Shown: in pieces, positions 1 to 6,427 of the stretch
Layout: each line of letters starts with the position of its first letter
How positions within the stretch are numbered: position 1 is the first letter of the stretch
Assembly (NCBI GenBank): GCA_913046155.1
Contig: CAJWRY010000078.1
Location: 1-6,702 of the forward strand
Length of the DNA stretch: 6,702 bases
Source: an uncultured Candidatus Nemicrothrix sp.
GTDB taxonomy: Bacteria > Actinomycetota > Acidimicrobiia > Acidimicrobiales > UBA8592
Reading direction: 5' to 3'
Notes under the pieces: generated by a model
Databases searched by the model: none
The model's input: only the letters and a program-made list of their open reading frames with translations
Told to the model about the DNA's origin: nothing
Position numbers and translations under genes: made by a program

Positions 1-1
1 A

Positions 2-1135
2 ATGAAAGAATCAGGCGTTGAAGCACGAGAAATAGCTATTCAATGCCTTTATCGAATTGATGAAACGAATGGTTTCGCTAACATAATCCTCCCAAATCTT
101 TTAGAAGGAAGATCGTTGGACCAGCGAGATAAAAATTTGATTACCGAAATCGTCTATGGAACAACGCGCATGAGGCGATCACTTGATTGGGTCATCGATC
201 GTTATTTAAGTGTTCCTCCACCAACCAAGTTACGTTCCTCATTGCGAGCTGGTGCCTACCAAATACTCTATATGCGAGTTCCAAGCCATGCTGCAGTAAG
301 TGCAACAGTCTCGGCATCATCAAAAAAAAATAAAAGTATTGTCAATGCAATACTCCGCCGCATATCTGAAGAAGCACGAATCAATTGGCCAAATGAAGGT
401 ACGAGACTCAGCTACCCAGAATGGATAATTGAATTGCTTATCAGAGATCTAGGGAAAAAGAATGCTTTTGAGATGCTAGAAAAAATGAATGAGGCGCCAT
501 CAGTCTCTGTCAGAGACGATGGATATCGCCAAGACCTAGCTTCACAATGGATTACCGATATTATCGGTGTCTCGAAGCAAGACCTTTTATTAGATATGTG
601 CTCAGCTCCCGGAGGAAAAGCAACCGCACTCGCAACGCAAGCCCGTAAAGTTGTAGCTTGTGACATTAATGAATCAAGGCACAAATTGATGCACGAAAAT
701 AAGACCAATTTATCCCTAGGAAATCTAACTCAAGTGGTCAGTGATGGCAGGAGTGCACCATTCTCATCGCATGTTTTTGACCACATACTCGTAGATGCGC
801 CTTGTTCTGGTTTAGGCGTATTGCATCGTCGCGCAGATTCAAGATGGAGAATCGAAGAGGGCGATGTGAGAAATTTAGCCAAACTACAAATTGATCTTCT
901 TGATTCATCTGTTCGGCTACTCAAAGATGGTGGCGTGTTAAGTTATAGCGTTTGTACAGTGACGAATCAGGAGACAGTCGACGTTGTGAAGTCATTAGAA
1001 AACCTTCACCCAAACCTTATTCCGGAAAAATTATTTCACGAGAGATGGCGAAAAATCGGTAATGGTTTGCAAATTCTGCCCCAAGACTTCGGTACTGATG
1101 GGATGTCAATGTTCCAATGGAAGTTAGCAAACTAG
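2..1135 (+). CDS. rsmB: 16S rRNA (cytosine-C5) methyltransferase RsmB
   Basis: Cytosolic SAM-dependent enzyme that, in the family, makes m5C967 (E. coli numbering) in 16S rRNA before 30S assembly is complete. Residues about 1-130 form the NusB-like RNA-binding domain, ending in a VNAILRRI segment. The Rossmann methyltransferase domain follows. Its SAM motif DMCSAPGGK is at 198-206, DAPC at 265-268 (Cys268, release cysteine) and YSVCT at 315-319 (Cys318, predicted nucleophile). The protein has 377 residues, against about 430-450 in typical RsmB. The missing part is the linker between SVSVRD (167-172) and QDLASQ (177-182), where most members carry roughly 50 more residues. The ATG lies at the window edge and starts where RsmB proteins normally start. 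Its ATGA could overlap the stop of an upstream fmt, the usual neighbour, but this cannot be seen. The family assignment is secure; the exact target base is inferred. Confidence 0.95.
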   Translation: MKESGVEAREIAIQCLYRIDETNGFANIILPNLLEGRSLDQRDKNLITEIVYGTTRMRRSLDWVIDRYLSVPPPTKLRSSLRAGAYQILYMRVPSHAAVSATVSASSKKNKSIVNAILRRISEEARINWPNEGTRLSYPEWIIELLIRDLGKKNAFEMLEKMNEAPSVSVRDDGYRQDLASQWITDIIGVSKQDLLLDMCSAPGGKATALATQARKVVACDINESRHKLMHENKTNLSLGNLTQVVSDGRSAPFSSHVFDHILVDAPCSGLGVLHRRADSRWRIEEGDVRNLAKLQIDLLDSSVRLLKDGGVLSYSVCTVTNQETVDVVKSLENLHPNLIPEKLFHERWRKIGNGLQILPQDFGTDGMSMFQWKLAN

Positions 1136-1177
1136 ATTGAAAGAGATGTCGGGTCCGAACGTCTGTAGAGTTGATAC

Positions 1178-1684
1178 ATGGGAAATAAAATAAAACTTTT
1201 CGCAAAAATCATTACAGTTTCTGATGGGGTTTCAACTGGTCACAGGGAAGATATCTCTGGCCAAAAAATACAGGAATTCTTAGAGGGTTCTAACTGGGAG
1301 ATCGTCTCTCGATCGGTGATACCTGACGGCATAGAGAGCGTATCAGAAGAGTTATTAAAGGTAGCTTCAAATTTTCATGGGCTAATAGTGACAACAGGAG
1401 GCACAGGTTTTGGTCCTAGAGACTTCACGCCAGAAGGAACGAAACTTGTTCTTGAACGTGAGGCTCCTGGGATAGCTGAAGCCATGAGGTTAATTAACCC
1501 GCTCGGGCGCTTATCTCGGTTAGCTGCCGGAACCTTAAACGAGTCTCTTATCATCAATTTACCTGGCTCAACTAAAGGAAGCATTGAGTGCTTGGATTCC
1601 GTACTTGATGTTCTCGGACATGCGGTGAAATTGCTTCAGGACAATAGCGACCCTCACCCAAATGACGGACACCATCATGGTTGA
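1178..1684 (+). CDS. MogA/MoaB-family molybdopterin adenylyltransferase
   Basis: A 168-residue single-domain protein of the MogA/MoaB/MoeA molybdopterin-binding fold. In the family it adenylylates molybdopterin with ATP before molybdate insertion; some MoaB-named members have less certain roles. The N-terminal ITVSDGVSTG (12-21), the TTGGTGFGPRDFTPEGT signature (72-88) and INLPGS (126-131) are all present. Asp50 and Asp82 match the two aspartates important in E. coli MogA. The ATG at 1178 is effectively the only start, since in-frame stops lie at 1166 and 1172. No good Shine-Dalgarno is visible, so translation may depend on the preceding rsmB 42 bp upstream. The C-terminus ends in a short histidine-rich tail (DGHHHG). 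Its 3' end overlaps ribD. No other molybdenum-cofactor gene is present, so I give no symbol choosing between mogA and moaB. Confidence 0.9.
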   Translation: MGNKIKLFAKIITVSDGVSTGHREDISGQKIQEFLEGSNWEIVSRSVIPDGIESVSEELLKVASNFHGLIVTTGGTGFGPRDFTPEGTKLVLEREAPGIAEAMRLINPLGRLSRLAAGTLNESLIINLPGSTKGSIECLDSVLDVLGHAVKLLQDNSDPHPNDGHHHG

Positions 1685-2699
1685 TGCTAAATTAACTCAC
1701 GAAGAGCAAATGATGGCACGTGCTATCAATAATGCAACTAAAGCTAGACCAAGATGTATGCCTAACCCTTGGGTCGGAGCTGTTTTGGTCTCCTCAGACG
1801 GTCAAGTGTTCGATGGATTCACTCAAGAATTTGGAGGCGAACACGCAGAAACCGTTTGTCTTAATGAAGCTGGAGAGAAAGCGCAAGGAGCAACCCTCTT
1901 CGTGACATTGGAGCCCTGTTCTCACATCGGCAAGACTGGGCCATGCGTAGAGCGAATCATCGAAAGTCGTATTAGCCGTGTCGTTATAGGGATGAAAGAC
2001 CCTGACCATCAAGTATATGGAGAGGGAATTAAGTCCCTGCAAAATGCTGGGATAGACGTGGTCGCAGGTGTATTGGAAACCCTGGTGTCAGATCAACTGG
2101 CTCCCTATGTACATCATAGGAAGACAGGCAGACCTTATGTGGTTCTTAAGATAGCAACGACATTAGATGGAAAGGTTGCCGCTCCTGATGGTTCTAGTCA
2201 ATGGATAACAGGACCGGAAGCCAGGAGAGAAGGCCATAAACTGAGGGCGTATTCGGATGCTATATGCGTCGGGAAAGGTACTGTAATTTCGGATAATCCG
2301 CAGTTAACTGTCAGAGACTGGATGCCCGATGATGGAATTCATCAAAACCTTGACCCGAGGCGCGTAGTTCTAGGAAAGGTACCCACGGAAGCTGCAGTTC
2401 ACCCTTGTTATGAATTCACGGGAGATCTCTTCGGGTTACTAGAGGAGCTTGGAGGTGATGGAGTGCTACAACTTCTCGTGGAAGGCGGTGCTTCAACTTA
2501 TAAAGCTTTCCATGATTTAGGACTGGTCAACGAGTACCAATTATTCCTAGCTCCTGCATTTATGGGAGGCAGCGATGGAGTGAACATCTTTTCAGGAGAT
2601 AGCACTCAGGAGATCAGTGATCTCTGGAGGGGAAGAATACAAGACGTGGCTGAGCTCGGAAAAGATATCAAAGTCACCGTAGTCCCAGAACATAATTAA
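1662..2699 (+). CDS. ribD: Bifunctional riboflavin biosynthesis deaminase/reductase RibD
   Basis: Catalyses two consecutive steps of riboflavin synthesis: deamination of the diaminohydroxy-phosphoribosylaminopyrimidine made by GTP cyclohydrolase II, then NADPH-dependent ribosyl reduction. The N-terminal zinc deaminase (about 12-145) shows HAE at 61-63 (zinc His61, proton-shuttle Glu63) and PCSHIGKTGPC at 85-95 (zinc Cys86 and Cys95). The reductase domain starts at GRPYVVLKIATTLDGK (156-171), continues with SQWITG (179-184) and DNPQLT (211-216), and has the LVEGG loop at 272-276. Between RRVVLG and LVEGG it is much shorter than in E. coli-type RibD. The total length of 345 is slightly short for the family. 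The first ATG is given; ATG 1677, which overlaps the upstream stop as ATGGTTGA, is equally plausible and shortens the protein by 5 residues. No FMN riboswitch precedes it, and ribE, ribBA and ribH are not adjacent. Confidence 0.95.
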   Translation: MTDTIMVDAKLTHEEQMMARAINNATKARPRCMPNPWVGAVLVSSDGQVFDGFTQEFGGEHAETVCLNEAGEKAQGATLFVTLEPCSHIGKTGPCVERIIESRISRVVIGMKDPDHQVYGEGIKSLQNAGIDVVAGVLETLVSDQLAPYVHHRKTGRPYVVLKIATTLDGKVAAPDGSSQWITGPEARREGHKLRAYSDAICVGKGTVISDNPQLTVRDWMPDDGIHQNLDPRRVVLGKVPTEAAVHPCYEFTGDLFGLLEELGGDGVLQLLVEGGASTYKAFHDLGLVNEYQLFLAPAFMGGSDGVNIFSGDSTQEISDLWRGRIQDVAELGKDIKVTVVPEHN

Positions 2700-2740
2700 A
2701 TAGTACTAGTGAGCGACATAAAGCCTGTACGGTTGTATAT

Positions 2741-3616
2741 ATGTTACGACTAGTCATCCCGAAAGGGTCCTTGGAAAAATCTACACTTGAGTTACTCTCC
2801 GATGCCGACCTGCCTGTTACCAGAGGTTCGATTGTTGATTATAAAGGCAATATTAACGATCCAAGAATTGAATCTGTGAGAGTGTTGCGACCTCAAGAAA
2901 TAGGTTCGTACGTATCGGATGGTCTTTTTGATATAGGCATAACGGGCAGGGATTGGATAGAAGAAACTGAAAGTGACGTGCAAACCCTATGCGAACTGCA
3001 TTACAGCAAGAACACAGCTAAGCCAGTGAATATAGTAGTCGCTGTGCCAGAGGACAGTCCTTGGGCGACCATTGAAGACTTCCCCCAAGGAGTCAAAGTA
3101 AGCACGGAATACCCACAATTGACAAAATCATATTTTGAGAGCAAAGGAATAGAGGCGAGTATTCAACTCTCTTATGGTGCGACAGAGGCAAAAGCGCCTG
3201 AGATCGTAGACGCTGTCGTGGACATAACAGAAACTGGCCGGGCGCTACGGGCAGCTGGGCTAAAAGTAATAGGAACCGTTCTAACTAGCTTTACCGAACT
3301 CATAGCTAACCCTGAAGCTTACGCCGACCCCGATAAACGCAAAGCAATGGAGCAAATTCAGACATTGCTTCAAGGAGTTCTAGAGGCGCGCGGGCAAGTC
3401 ATGGTCAAGATGAATGTATCAAAATCTAACCTTGATAAAGTCATTGGTATCCTGCCATCAATGAAGGCCCCCACTGTCAATGAATTGTTTGGTGGCCAAG
3501 GCTATGCCGTTGAGACTGTTGTTCCCAAGGACCAAATCAATATACTCATCCCTGAACTTAGAGGTTCAGGAGCATCGGATATTGTCGAAATACCAATTTC
3601 AAAAATCGTTCGCTAA
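2741..3616 (+). CDS. hisG: ATP phosphoribosyltransferase HisG (long form)
   Basis: First and feedback-controlled step of histidine synthesis: joins ATP and PRPP to give phosphoribosyl-ATP. The protein begins at once with MLRLVIPKGSLEK, as expected for HisG, so the ATG at 2741 is well supported even though no Shine-Dalgarno is visible. The catalytic periplasmic-binding-like fold carries GITGRDW (66-72) and the PRPP-binding stretch from about 154 to 174 with core VDITETG (160-166). Residues about 216-288, starting near VMVKMNV, form the HisG_C (ACT-like) regulatory domain, where histidine inhibits members of this class. At 291 residues this is the hexameric long form, which needs no HisZ partner. 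It lies 41 bp after ribD with no attenuator or T-box visible in the gap. No other his gene is present, although hisE often sits beside hisG in actinobacteria. Its TAA stop interlocks with the stop of the convergent P450 gene. Confidence 0.96.
   Translation: MLRLVIPKGSLEKSTLELLSDADLPVTRGSIVDYKGNINDPRIESVRVLRPQEIGSYVSDGLFDIGITGRDWIEETESDVQTLCELHYSKNTAKPVNIVVAVPEDSPWATIEDFPQGVKVSTEYPQLTKSYFESKGIEASIQLSYGATEAKAPEIVDAVVDITETGRALRAAGLKVIGTVLTSFTELIANPEAYADPDKRKAMEQIQTLLQGVLEARGQVMVKMNVSKSNLDKVIGILPSMKAPTVNELFGGQGYAVETVVPKDQINILIPELRGSGASDIVEIPISKIVR
3551..3570. repeat. Inverted repeat (hairpin) in the hisG 3' end
   Basis: CCTGAAC (3551-3557) and GTTCAGG (3564-3570) are perfect 7-bp arms around a 6-base loop. 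They lie in the last codons of hisG, about 45 bp before the point where hisG and the P450 gene meet. No T-tract follows on either strand, so this is not a textbook intrinsic terminator. It could still act as an RNA 3'-end stabiliser or be chance within coding sequence. Confidence 0.4.
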
Positions 3617-4842
3617 TCCCATCTAACGAGGAGATCTTTTCTTCCCCAAAGCAAAAATGGCTCTATTCTTTTGGGGTTGCCGGCTAAGCGAAGATTGGGA
3701 AACCTTCGAGATACTTCTTCAAGCGCATGTTTGGCCTCTAGTCTCGACAATTGAGCACCTGGACAGAAATGTCTTCCAAGCCCAAACGAAAGATGTTTCC
3801 TGAGCTCCTCCTGCGGACGGTCAAGGCGAAATTCGTTTGGATTCTCAAAAACGTTCGGATCTCGATTAGCGGCCCCATATGTTGCCATCACTTTTGAACG
3901 CTCAGGAATACTTACCCCATGCAATGAAATCTCTTCGGTATTAGTTCGGTATAAACCCAAAACGGGGGCATCAAAACGTAAACTTTCTTCAACAGCTGCA
4001 GGGATCAGTGCAGGCTCCTCAACAACCTGCTCGTAAAGGTCGCGCTGCGAAAGTAGCCGCCAAAACATATTCGTAATTAACGATGTAGTTGTCTCGTTTC
4101 CGCCAACGAGCAATTGATTCAGCATCACAAGTCGTTCTGAGTCTGAAAGTTTACGTGAGTCAACCTCAGCAAGAAGGATTCCGCTGATGACGTCATCGGG
4201 TATCACCTCACCCAATAGCGTGTCGCTATCTAAATCATTATGCTCATCCCACCCAGCACTGCGTAGTTTCTCTCTGCGTTCATTTATCTGTTGAAGCAAA
4301 TAGTCGTTCATCGCATCTCGAGGCCCTTTTGAATCATCCGGATTGGAGGATTTTGAAGCGGCTAATTGAGCATCACTCCATTCCTTGAATTGGTTTATAT
4401 CCTCCGTAGGGACCCCCAAGATCTTGGCAATAACGAGAACAGGAAGTGGGCAGGCTAAAGCATCATGCAAATCTCTAGTTTGATGTTCTTCCATAACATC
4501 AACCAACTCTTTTACAAGAGCTGAAATTTCCGCTTCCATTAAAGCTATGTGACGTGGAGCGAAACTTTGCTGGATTAGCTTTCGATACCACGTGTGCTCA
4601 GGCGGGTCACTAAATAGGCAGCCTTGTACAGAGTAGCGAGGCATCTGACCATAATGACTTGACCACAAGTCAAAATTGGTAAGCATCTCTGCTACGTCAT
4701 CGTACCTTGTTAAGGTATATAGAGGGTGCAGATAATCTGAATGTATATGCACGGGGCAAGAATTTCGTAAGTCCTCATAAAAAGGAAATGGATTTTCAAG
4801 TACTTCGTCCCCGAAAGGGTCATAACTCATGCTCTCGTTCAT
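3613..4842 (-). CDS. Cytochrome P450
   Basis: Soluble bacterial P450 of 409 residues, the usual length for a class I enzyme fed by a separate ferredoxin and reductase; neither is encoded nearby. It would use O2 and two electrons to oxidise an unknown small molecule. The C-helix HTWYR (83-87) supplies heme-propionate contacts. The I-helix oxygen-activation motif is GGNETT (247-252), ExxR is ESLR (286-289), and the heme signature FGLGRHFCPG (353-362) holds the thiolate ligand Cys360. All diagnostic residues are intact, so the enzyme should be functional. The first ATG is given. ATG at codon 5 (MSYDPF) fits the common P450 N-terminus as well, and neither has a clear Shine-Dalgarno. It is the last gene of the minus-strand run, 58 bp after the hydrolase, and its TAG overlaps the hisG TAA. 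The CYP family cannot be assigned by eye. Confidence 0.96.
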   Translation of the reverse strand: MNESMSYDPFGDEVLENPFPFYEDLRNSCPVHIHSDYLHPLYTLTRYDDVAEMLTNFDLWSSHYGQMPRYSVQGCLFSDPPEHTWYRKLIQQSFAPRHIALMEAEISALVKELVDVMEEHQTRDLHDALACPLPVLVIAKILGVPTEDINQFKEWSDAQLAASKSSNPDDSKGPRDAMNDYLLQQINERREKLRSAGWDEHNDLDSDTLLGEVIPDDVISGILLAEVDSRKLSDSERLVMLNQLLVGGNETTTSLITNMFWRLLSQRDLYEQVVEEPALIPAAVEESLRFDAPVLGLYRTNTEEISLHGVSIPERSKVMATYGAANRDPNVFENPNEFRLDRPQEELRKHLSFGLGRHFCPGAQLSRLEAKHALEEVSRRFPNLRLAGNPKRIEPFLLWGRKDLLVRWD

Positions 4843-4900
4843 GATTACATGGTAGAAAGGAACGAAGTGGGGAGCGAATTTGCTAGAAAGGTTTGACTGG

Positions 4901-5776
4901 CTAGCAAAAATTCAGAATTTCTCCGATGATTTCCGACCAATACTTTTCGGGTAGGTCATGGCCCATTTCTGCAAACGTAAGTAATTTAGCTTTGGGTATA
5001 GCTGTGGCCGTAGCTTCCCCGCAATGTAAAGGAAGTAATGGGTCCACCTCGCCATGGATTACAAGAGAGGGAATGGACAAATTGGATAGCTTCTCTGTAC
5101 GGTCCCCACTCATACCTATGGCTCCCAGCTGGAAACCGATGCCATCTGGGTAAAAGCTTCGATCGTAACTCTTTTCTGCCATCTCTTGTGCATACGATTC
5201 ATTCCAAAGGGGCCCAGCGAGGACTTTGGAGGCTGCAACATTTGCTTCTATGATTTCATCCCTTTTGGTAAGTGGTTGCGACAGTAACGCTGATAACGCT
5301 TCGTCAGTAGGGGTAAAGTCATTTGGATCTCCTGTAGCTGACATGATGCTTGTTAGCGAACGGACCTTTTGTGGGTGGTCGATAGCTATAGTCTGGGCAA
5401 TCATCCCTCCCATAGAGGCTCCTACGATGTGCGCAGAAGAAATCTTCAAATGATCCAATAGCCCTACAGCATCGAGAGCCATATCAGAAAGAGAGTAATT
5501 AGAGATTATATCCTCACCCATTGTTGCTCTGAGGAGAAGGTCGGCCCCATTTGGAGAACTCCCTTCAGTTTTTGAGGACAACCCGCAATCTCGATTATCA
5601 AATAAAACTACCCAGAAACCGTTCTGCTGTAACTGATCAACGAACCTTTCAGGCCACCCTATGAGTTGAGCTCCCAAACCCATTACAAGGAGAAGTGGGA
5701 TTCCATCGTCGTTTCCAGTGTGCCTATAACAGATTTGAATACCATTGATAGTCGTAAACTGATCTTGATCAGTCAT
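4901..5776 (-). CDS. Alpha/beta-fold hydrolase
   Basis: Predicted cytosolic serine hydrolase resembling the RdmC (aclacinomycin methylesterase)/MhpC-like group; the substrate is unknown. Numbered from the start chosen here (291 residues), the oxyanion region is VMGLGAQ (31-37), DNRDCGLSS is at 60-68, and the nucleophile elbow GASMGG (119-124) carries Ser121. The triad is completed by Asp245 in HGEVDP and His273 in MGHDLP. A cap region lies around 150-230. I chose the ATG at 5774-5776 because an AAGGTGG Shine-Dalgarno-like sequence precedes it by five bases and the protein then begins close to the first beta strand. The frame stays open upstream to a GTG at 5810-5812 (303 residues), five bases after the previous stop but without a ribosome site; that alternative cannot be excluded. 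It lies between a DUF1844-like gene and a P450 on the same strand and is probably co-transcribed with both. There is no signal peptide. Confidence 0.92.
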   Translation of the reverse strand: MTDQDQFTTINGIQICYRHTGNDDGIPLLLVMGLGAQLIGWPERFVDQLQQNGFWVVLFDNRDCGLSSKTEGSSPNGADLLLRATMGEDIISNYSLSDMALDAVGLLDHLKISSAHIVGASMGGMIAQTIAIDHPQKVRSLTSIMSATGDPNDFTPTDEALSALLSQPLTKRDEIIEANVAASKVLAGPLWNESYAQEMAEKSYDRSFYPDGIGFQLGAIGMSGDRTEKLSNLSIPSLVIHGEVDPLLPLHCGEATATAIPKAKLLTFAEMGHDLPEKYWSEIIGEILNFC

Positions 5777-5789
5777 TAATTCCACCTTG
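5777..5789 (-). promoter_or_regulatory. Ribosome binding site deciding the hydrolase start
   Basis: Read on the minus strand, AAGGTGG followed by AATTA leads directly into the ATG at 5776. This is the only good Shine-Dalgarno near the gene's 5' end and favours the ATG over the upstream GTG at 5812. Confidence 0.5.
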
Positions 5790-5817
5790 TGCTGGGCCTT
5801 GATGTCTGACACGCATC

Positions 5818-6258
5818 TTACGGTTCTTCGCTTTGCATTTGGTTGCTGCTGTCTGTAATTTGCACGTATGCCATTTGTATCTGTTGAAGGGCATCCTTGA
5901 TCACATTTTCGTTCTCTCCAAGTCTTCCAACTAAAGAAGCAACGATTCCTGACATCGCATCAATAGCTACCTTTGCTTCGCTCAGATTAGGAACATCGCT
6001 GCTGAGGTGGATAGCAGCTAATTCATATATCCCCATCACATGGTTAGCTATCACCTCAGCTGCTGGCGTTTGAGATAGTCTTTCTCTCGCTGCTGCCAGC
6101 TCTGCAGCCATCGCTCTAGCCTGCTCCTGTTGCTCAGGTGTTAAATCATCGAAACCAGGGATTTCGTTTAGTTCATTCTCATTATCAACGCTAAGGTCTG
6201 GGTCTCCGTTTGTCTCTGTATTAACTTCATGCTCCCCGTCAGGTGTCCATAAACTCAT
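5818..6258 (-). CDS. DUF1844-like helical protein of unknown function
   Basis: A 146-residue protein with no known catalytic motif. Residues about 7-40 are acidic and low in complexity, probably disordered. Residues 41-64 are a glutamate- and alanine-rich helix. From about 66 onward the pattern (VIANHVMGIYELAAIHL, then an AKVAIDAMSGIVASL segment at 95-109 and a final helix ending QQIQMAYVQ) resembles the DUF1844 family, in which an AA..L helix is followed by an A...ID.L helix and a last helix with a Y/F-V end. I recall DUF1844 genes beside infC in other actinobacteria, which supports the call; here the gene is divergent from infC. The ATG at 6258 has a strong AAAGGAG four bases upstream. There is no signal peptide or membrane segment. 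It is the first gene of the minus-strand run. The function is unknown. Confidence 0.75.
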   Translation of the reverse strand: MSLWTPDGEHEVNTETNGDPDLSVDNENELNEIPGFDDLTPEQQEQARAMAAELAAARERLSQTPAAEVIANHVMGIYELAAIHLSSDVPNLSEAKVAIDAMSGIVASLVGRLGENENVIKDALQQIQMAYVQITDSSNQMQSEEP

Positions 6259-6269
6259 ATTGCTCCTTT
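6259..6269 (-). promoter_or_regulatory. Shine-Dalgarno of the DUF1844-like gene
   Basis: On the minus strand AAAGGAG is followed by CAAT and the ATG at 6258. It fixes the start and shows that this genome uses canonical Shine-Dalgarno sequences, at least at the heads of transcripts. Confidence 0.75.
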
Positions 6270-6278
6270 AATCTAATG

Positions 6279-6303
6279 ATGACTTTATAGAAGTCTTTGT
6301 CAT
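6279..6303. repeat. Nested inverted repeats in the divergent spacer
   Basis: GACTT (6281-6285) and AAGTC (6291-6295) flank TATAG. An outer pair ATGAC (6279-6283) and GTCAT (6299-6303) surrounds part of the same site. It lies 20-45 bp upstream of the DUF1844-like start, where an operator or promoter of the minus-strand genes would be expected. The minus strand here contains TATAAA, but no convincing -35 box lies at the right spacing. The arms are short and may be chance. Confidence 0.3.
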
Positions 6304-6319
6304 ATCAGTCGTATTTTCC

Positions 6320-6353
6320 GGTATTCTATTAATACCCAATAGAAATAGGGTAT
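6320..6353. promoter_or_regulatory. Three-armed inverted repeat, possible operator/promoter of infC
   Basis: GGTATT (6320-6325) is inverted to AATACC (6331-6336), and the overlapping ATACCC (6332-6337) is inverted again to GGGTAT (6348-6353). The last arm runs into TATAGG (6351-6356), a fair -10 candidate for a transcript starting near 6361-6365, just at the first leader hairpin. No good -35 is visible. The arrangement could be an operator overlapping the infC promoter or two competing hairpins. Seen: the repeats. Inferred: any role. Confidence 0.35.
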
Positions 6354-6360
6354 AGGAAGC

Positions 6361-6427
6361 GTTGTCGAGAGACAGCCACCTCTCCACTTGCGAGTGCGAC
6401 AGGTGCAACATCAGACTAAAAATAGTC
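6361..6427 (+). promoter_or_regulatory. Structured 5' leader RNA upstream of infC
   Basis: Three hairpins follow each other almost without gaps. The first is a 6-bp stem 6361-6366/6371-6376 with a GAGA (GNRA-type) loop and one G-U pair. The second has outer stem CACCT/AGGTG (6377-6381/6401-6405) and inner stem CACT/AGTG (6385-6388/6393-6396) with loop TGCG. The third is GACTA/TAGTC (6414-6418/6423-6427) with an AAAA loop. They run directly into the terminator at 6428. An alternative pairing of CAGCCACCT (6373-6381, one bulged C) with GGGTGCTG (6429-6436) would break hairpins 1 and 2 and remove the 5' terminator arm. Known for the family: infC-rpmI-rplT operons are often autoregulated through leader RNA, for example by L20 in Bacillus. 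Which ligand acts here is unknown, and I do not recognise the structure as a named leader. Confidence 0.6.

Noticed and set aside
412..924. Open frames of 98 and 64 residues antisense to rsmB
   Set aside because: They are shadows of the rsmB coding strand with serine-rich, domainless translations.
1136..1177. Possible terminator or promoter between rsmB and the MogA/MoaB gene
   Set aside because: No stem with a T-tract and no recognisable -35/-10 pair; it is best treated as plain intercistronic DNA.
1720..2042. Open frames in other frames or strands of ribD (61 and 82 residues)
   Set aside because: They overlap the zinc-deaminase coding region, whose motifs are unambiguous in the ribD frame.
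2700..2740. Possible riboswitch, attenuator or promoter between ribD and hisG
   Set aside because: The gap is only 41 bp, has no stable hairpin or T-tract and is too short for a known riboswitch or his leader.
4926..5453. Three overlapping plus-strand open frames of 71-75 residues opposite the hydrolase
   Set aside because: They lie entirely within an intact hydrolase gene, have no ribosome sites and no family resemblance.
3613..6258. A dedicated defence or mobile-element system in the minus-strand run
   Set aside because: All three proteins match metabolic or unknown housekeeping families. There are no transposase, nuclease, recombinase or terminal-repeat signals.
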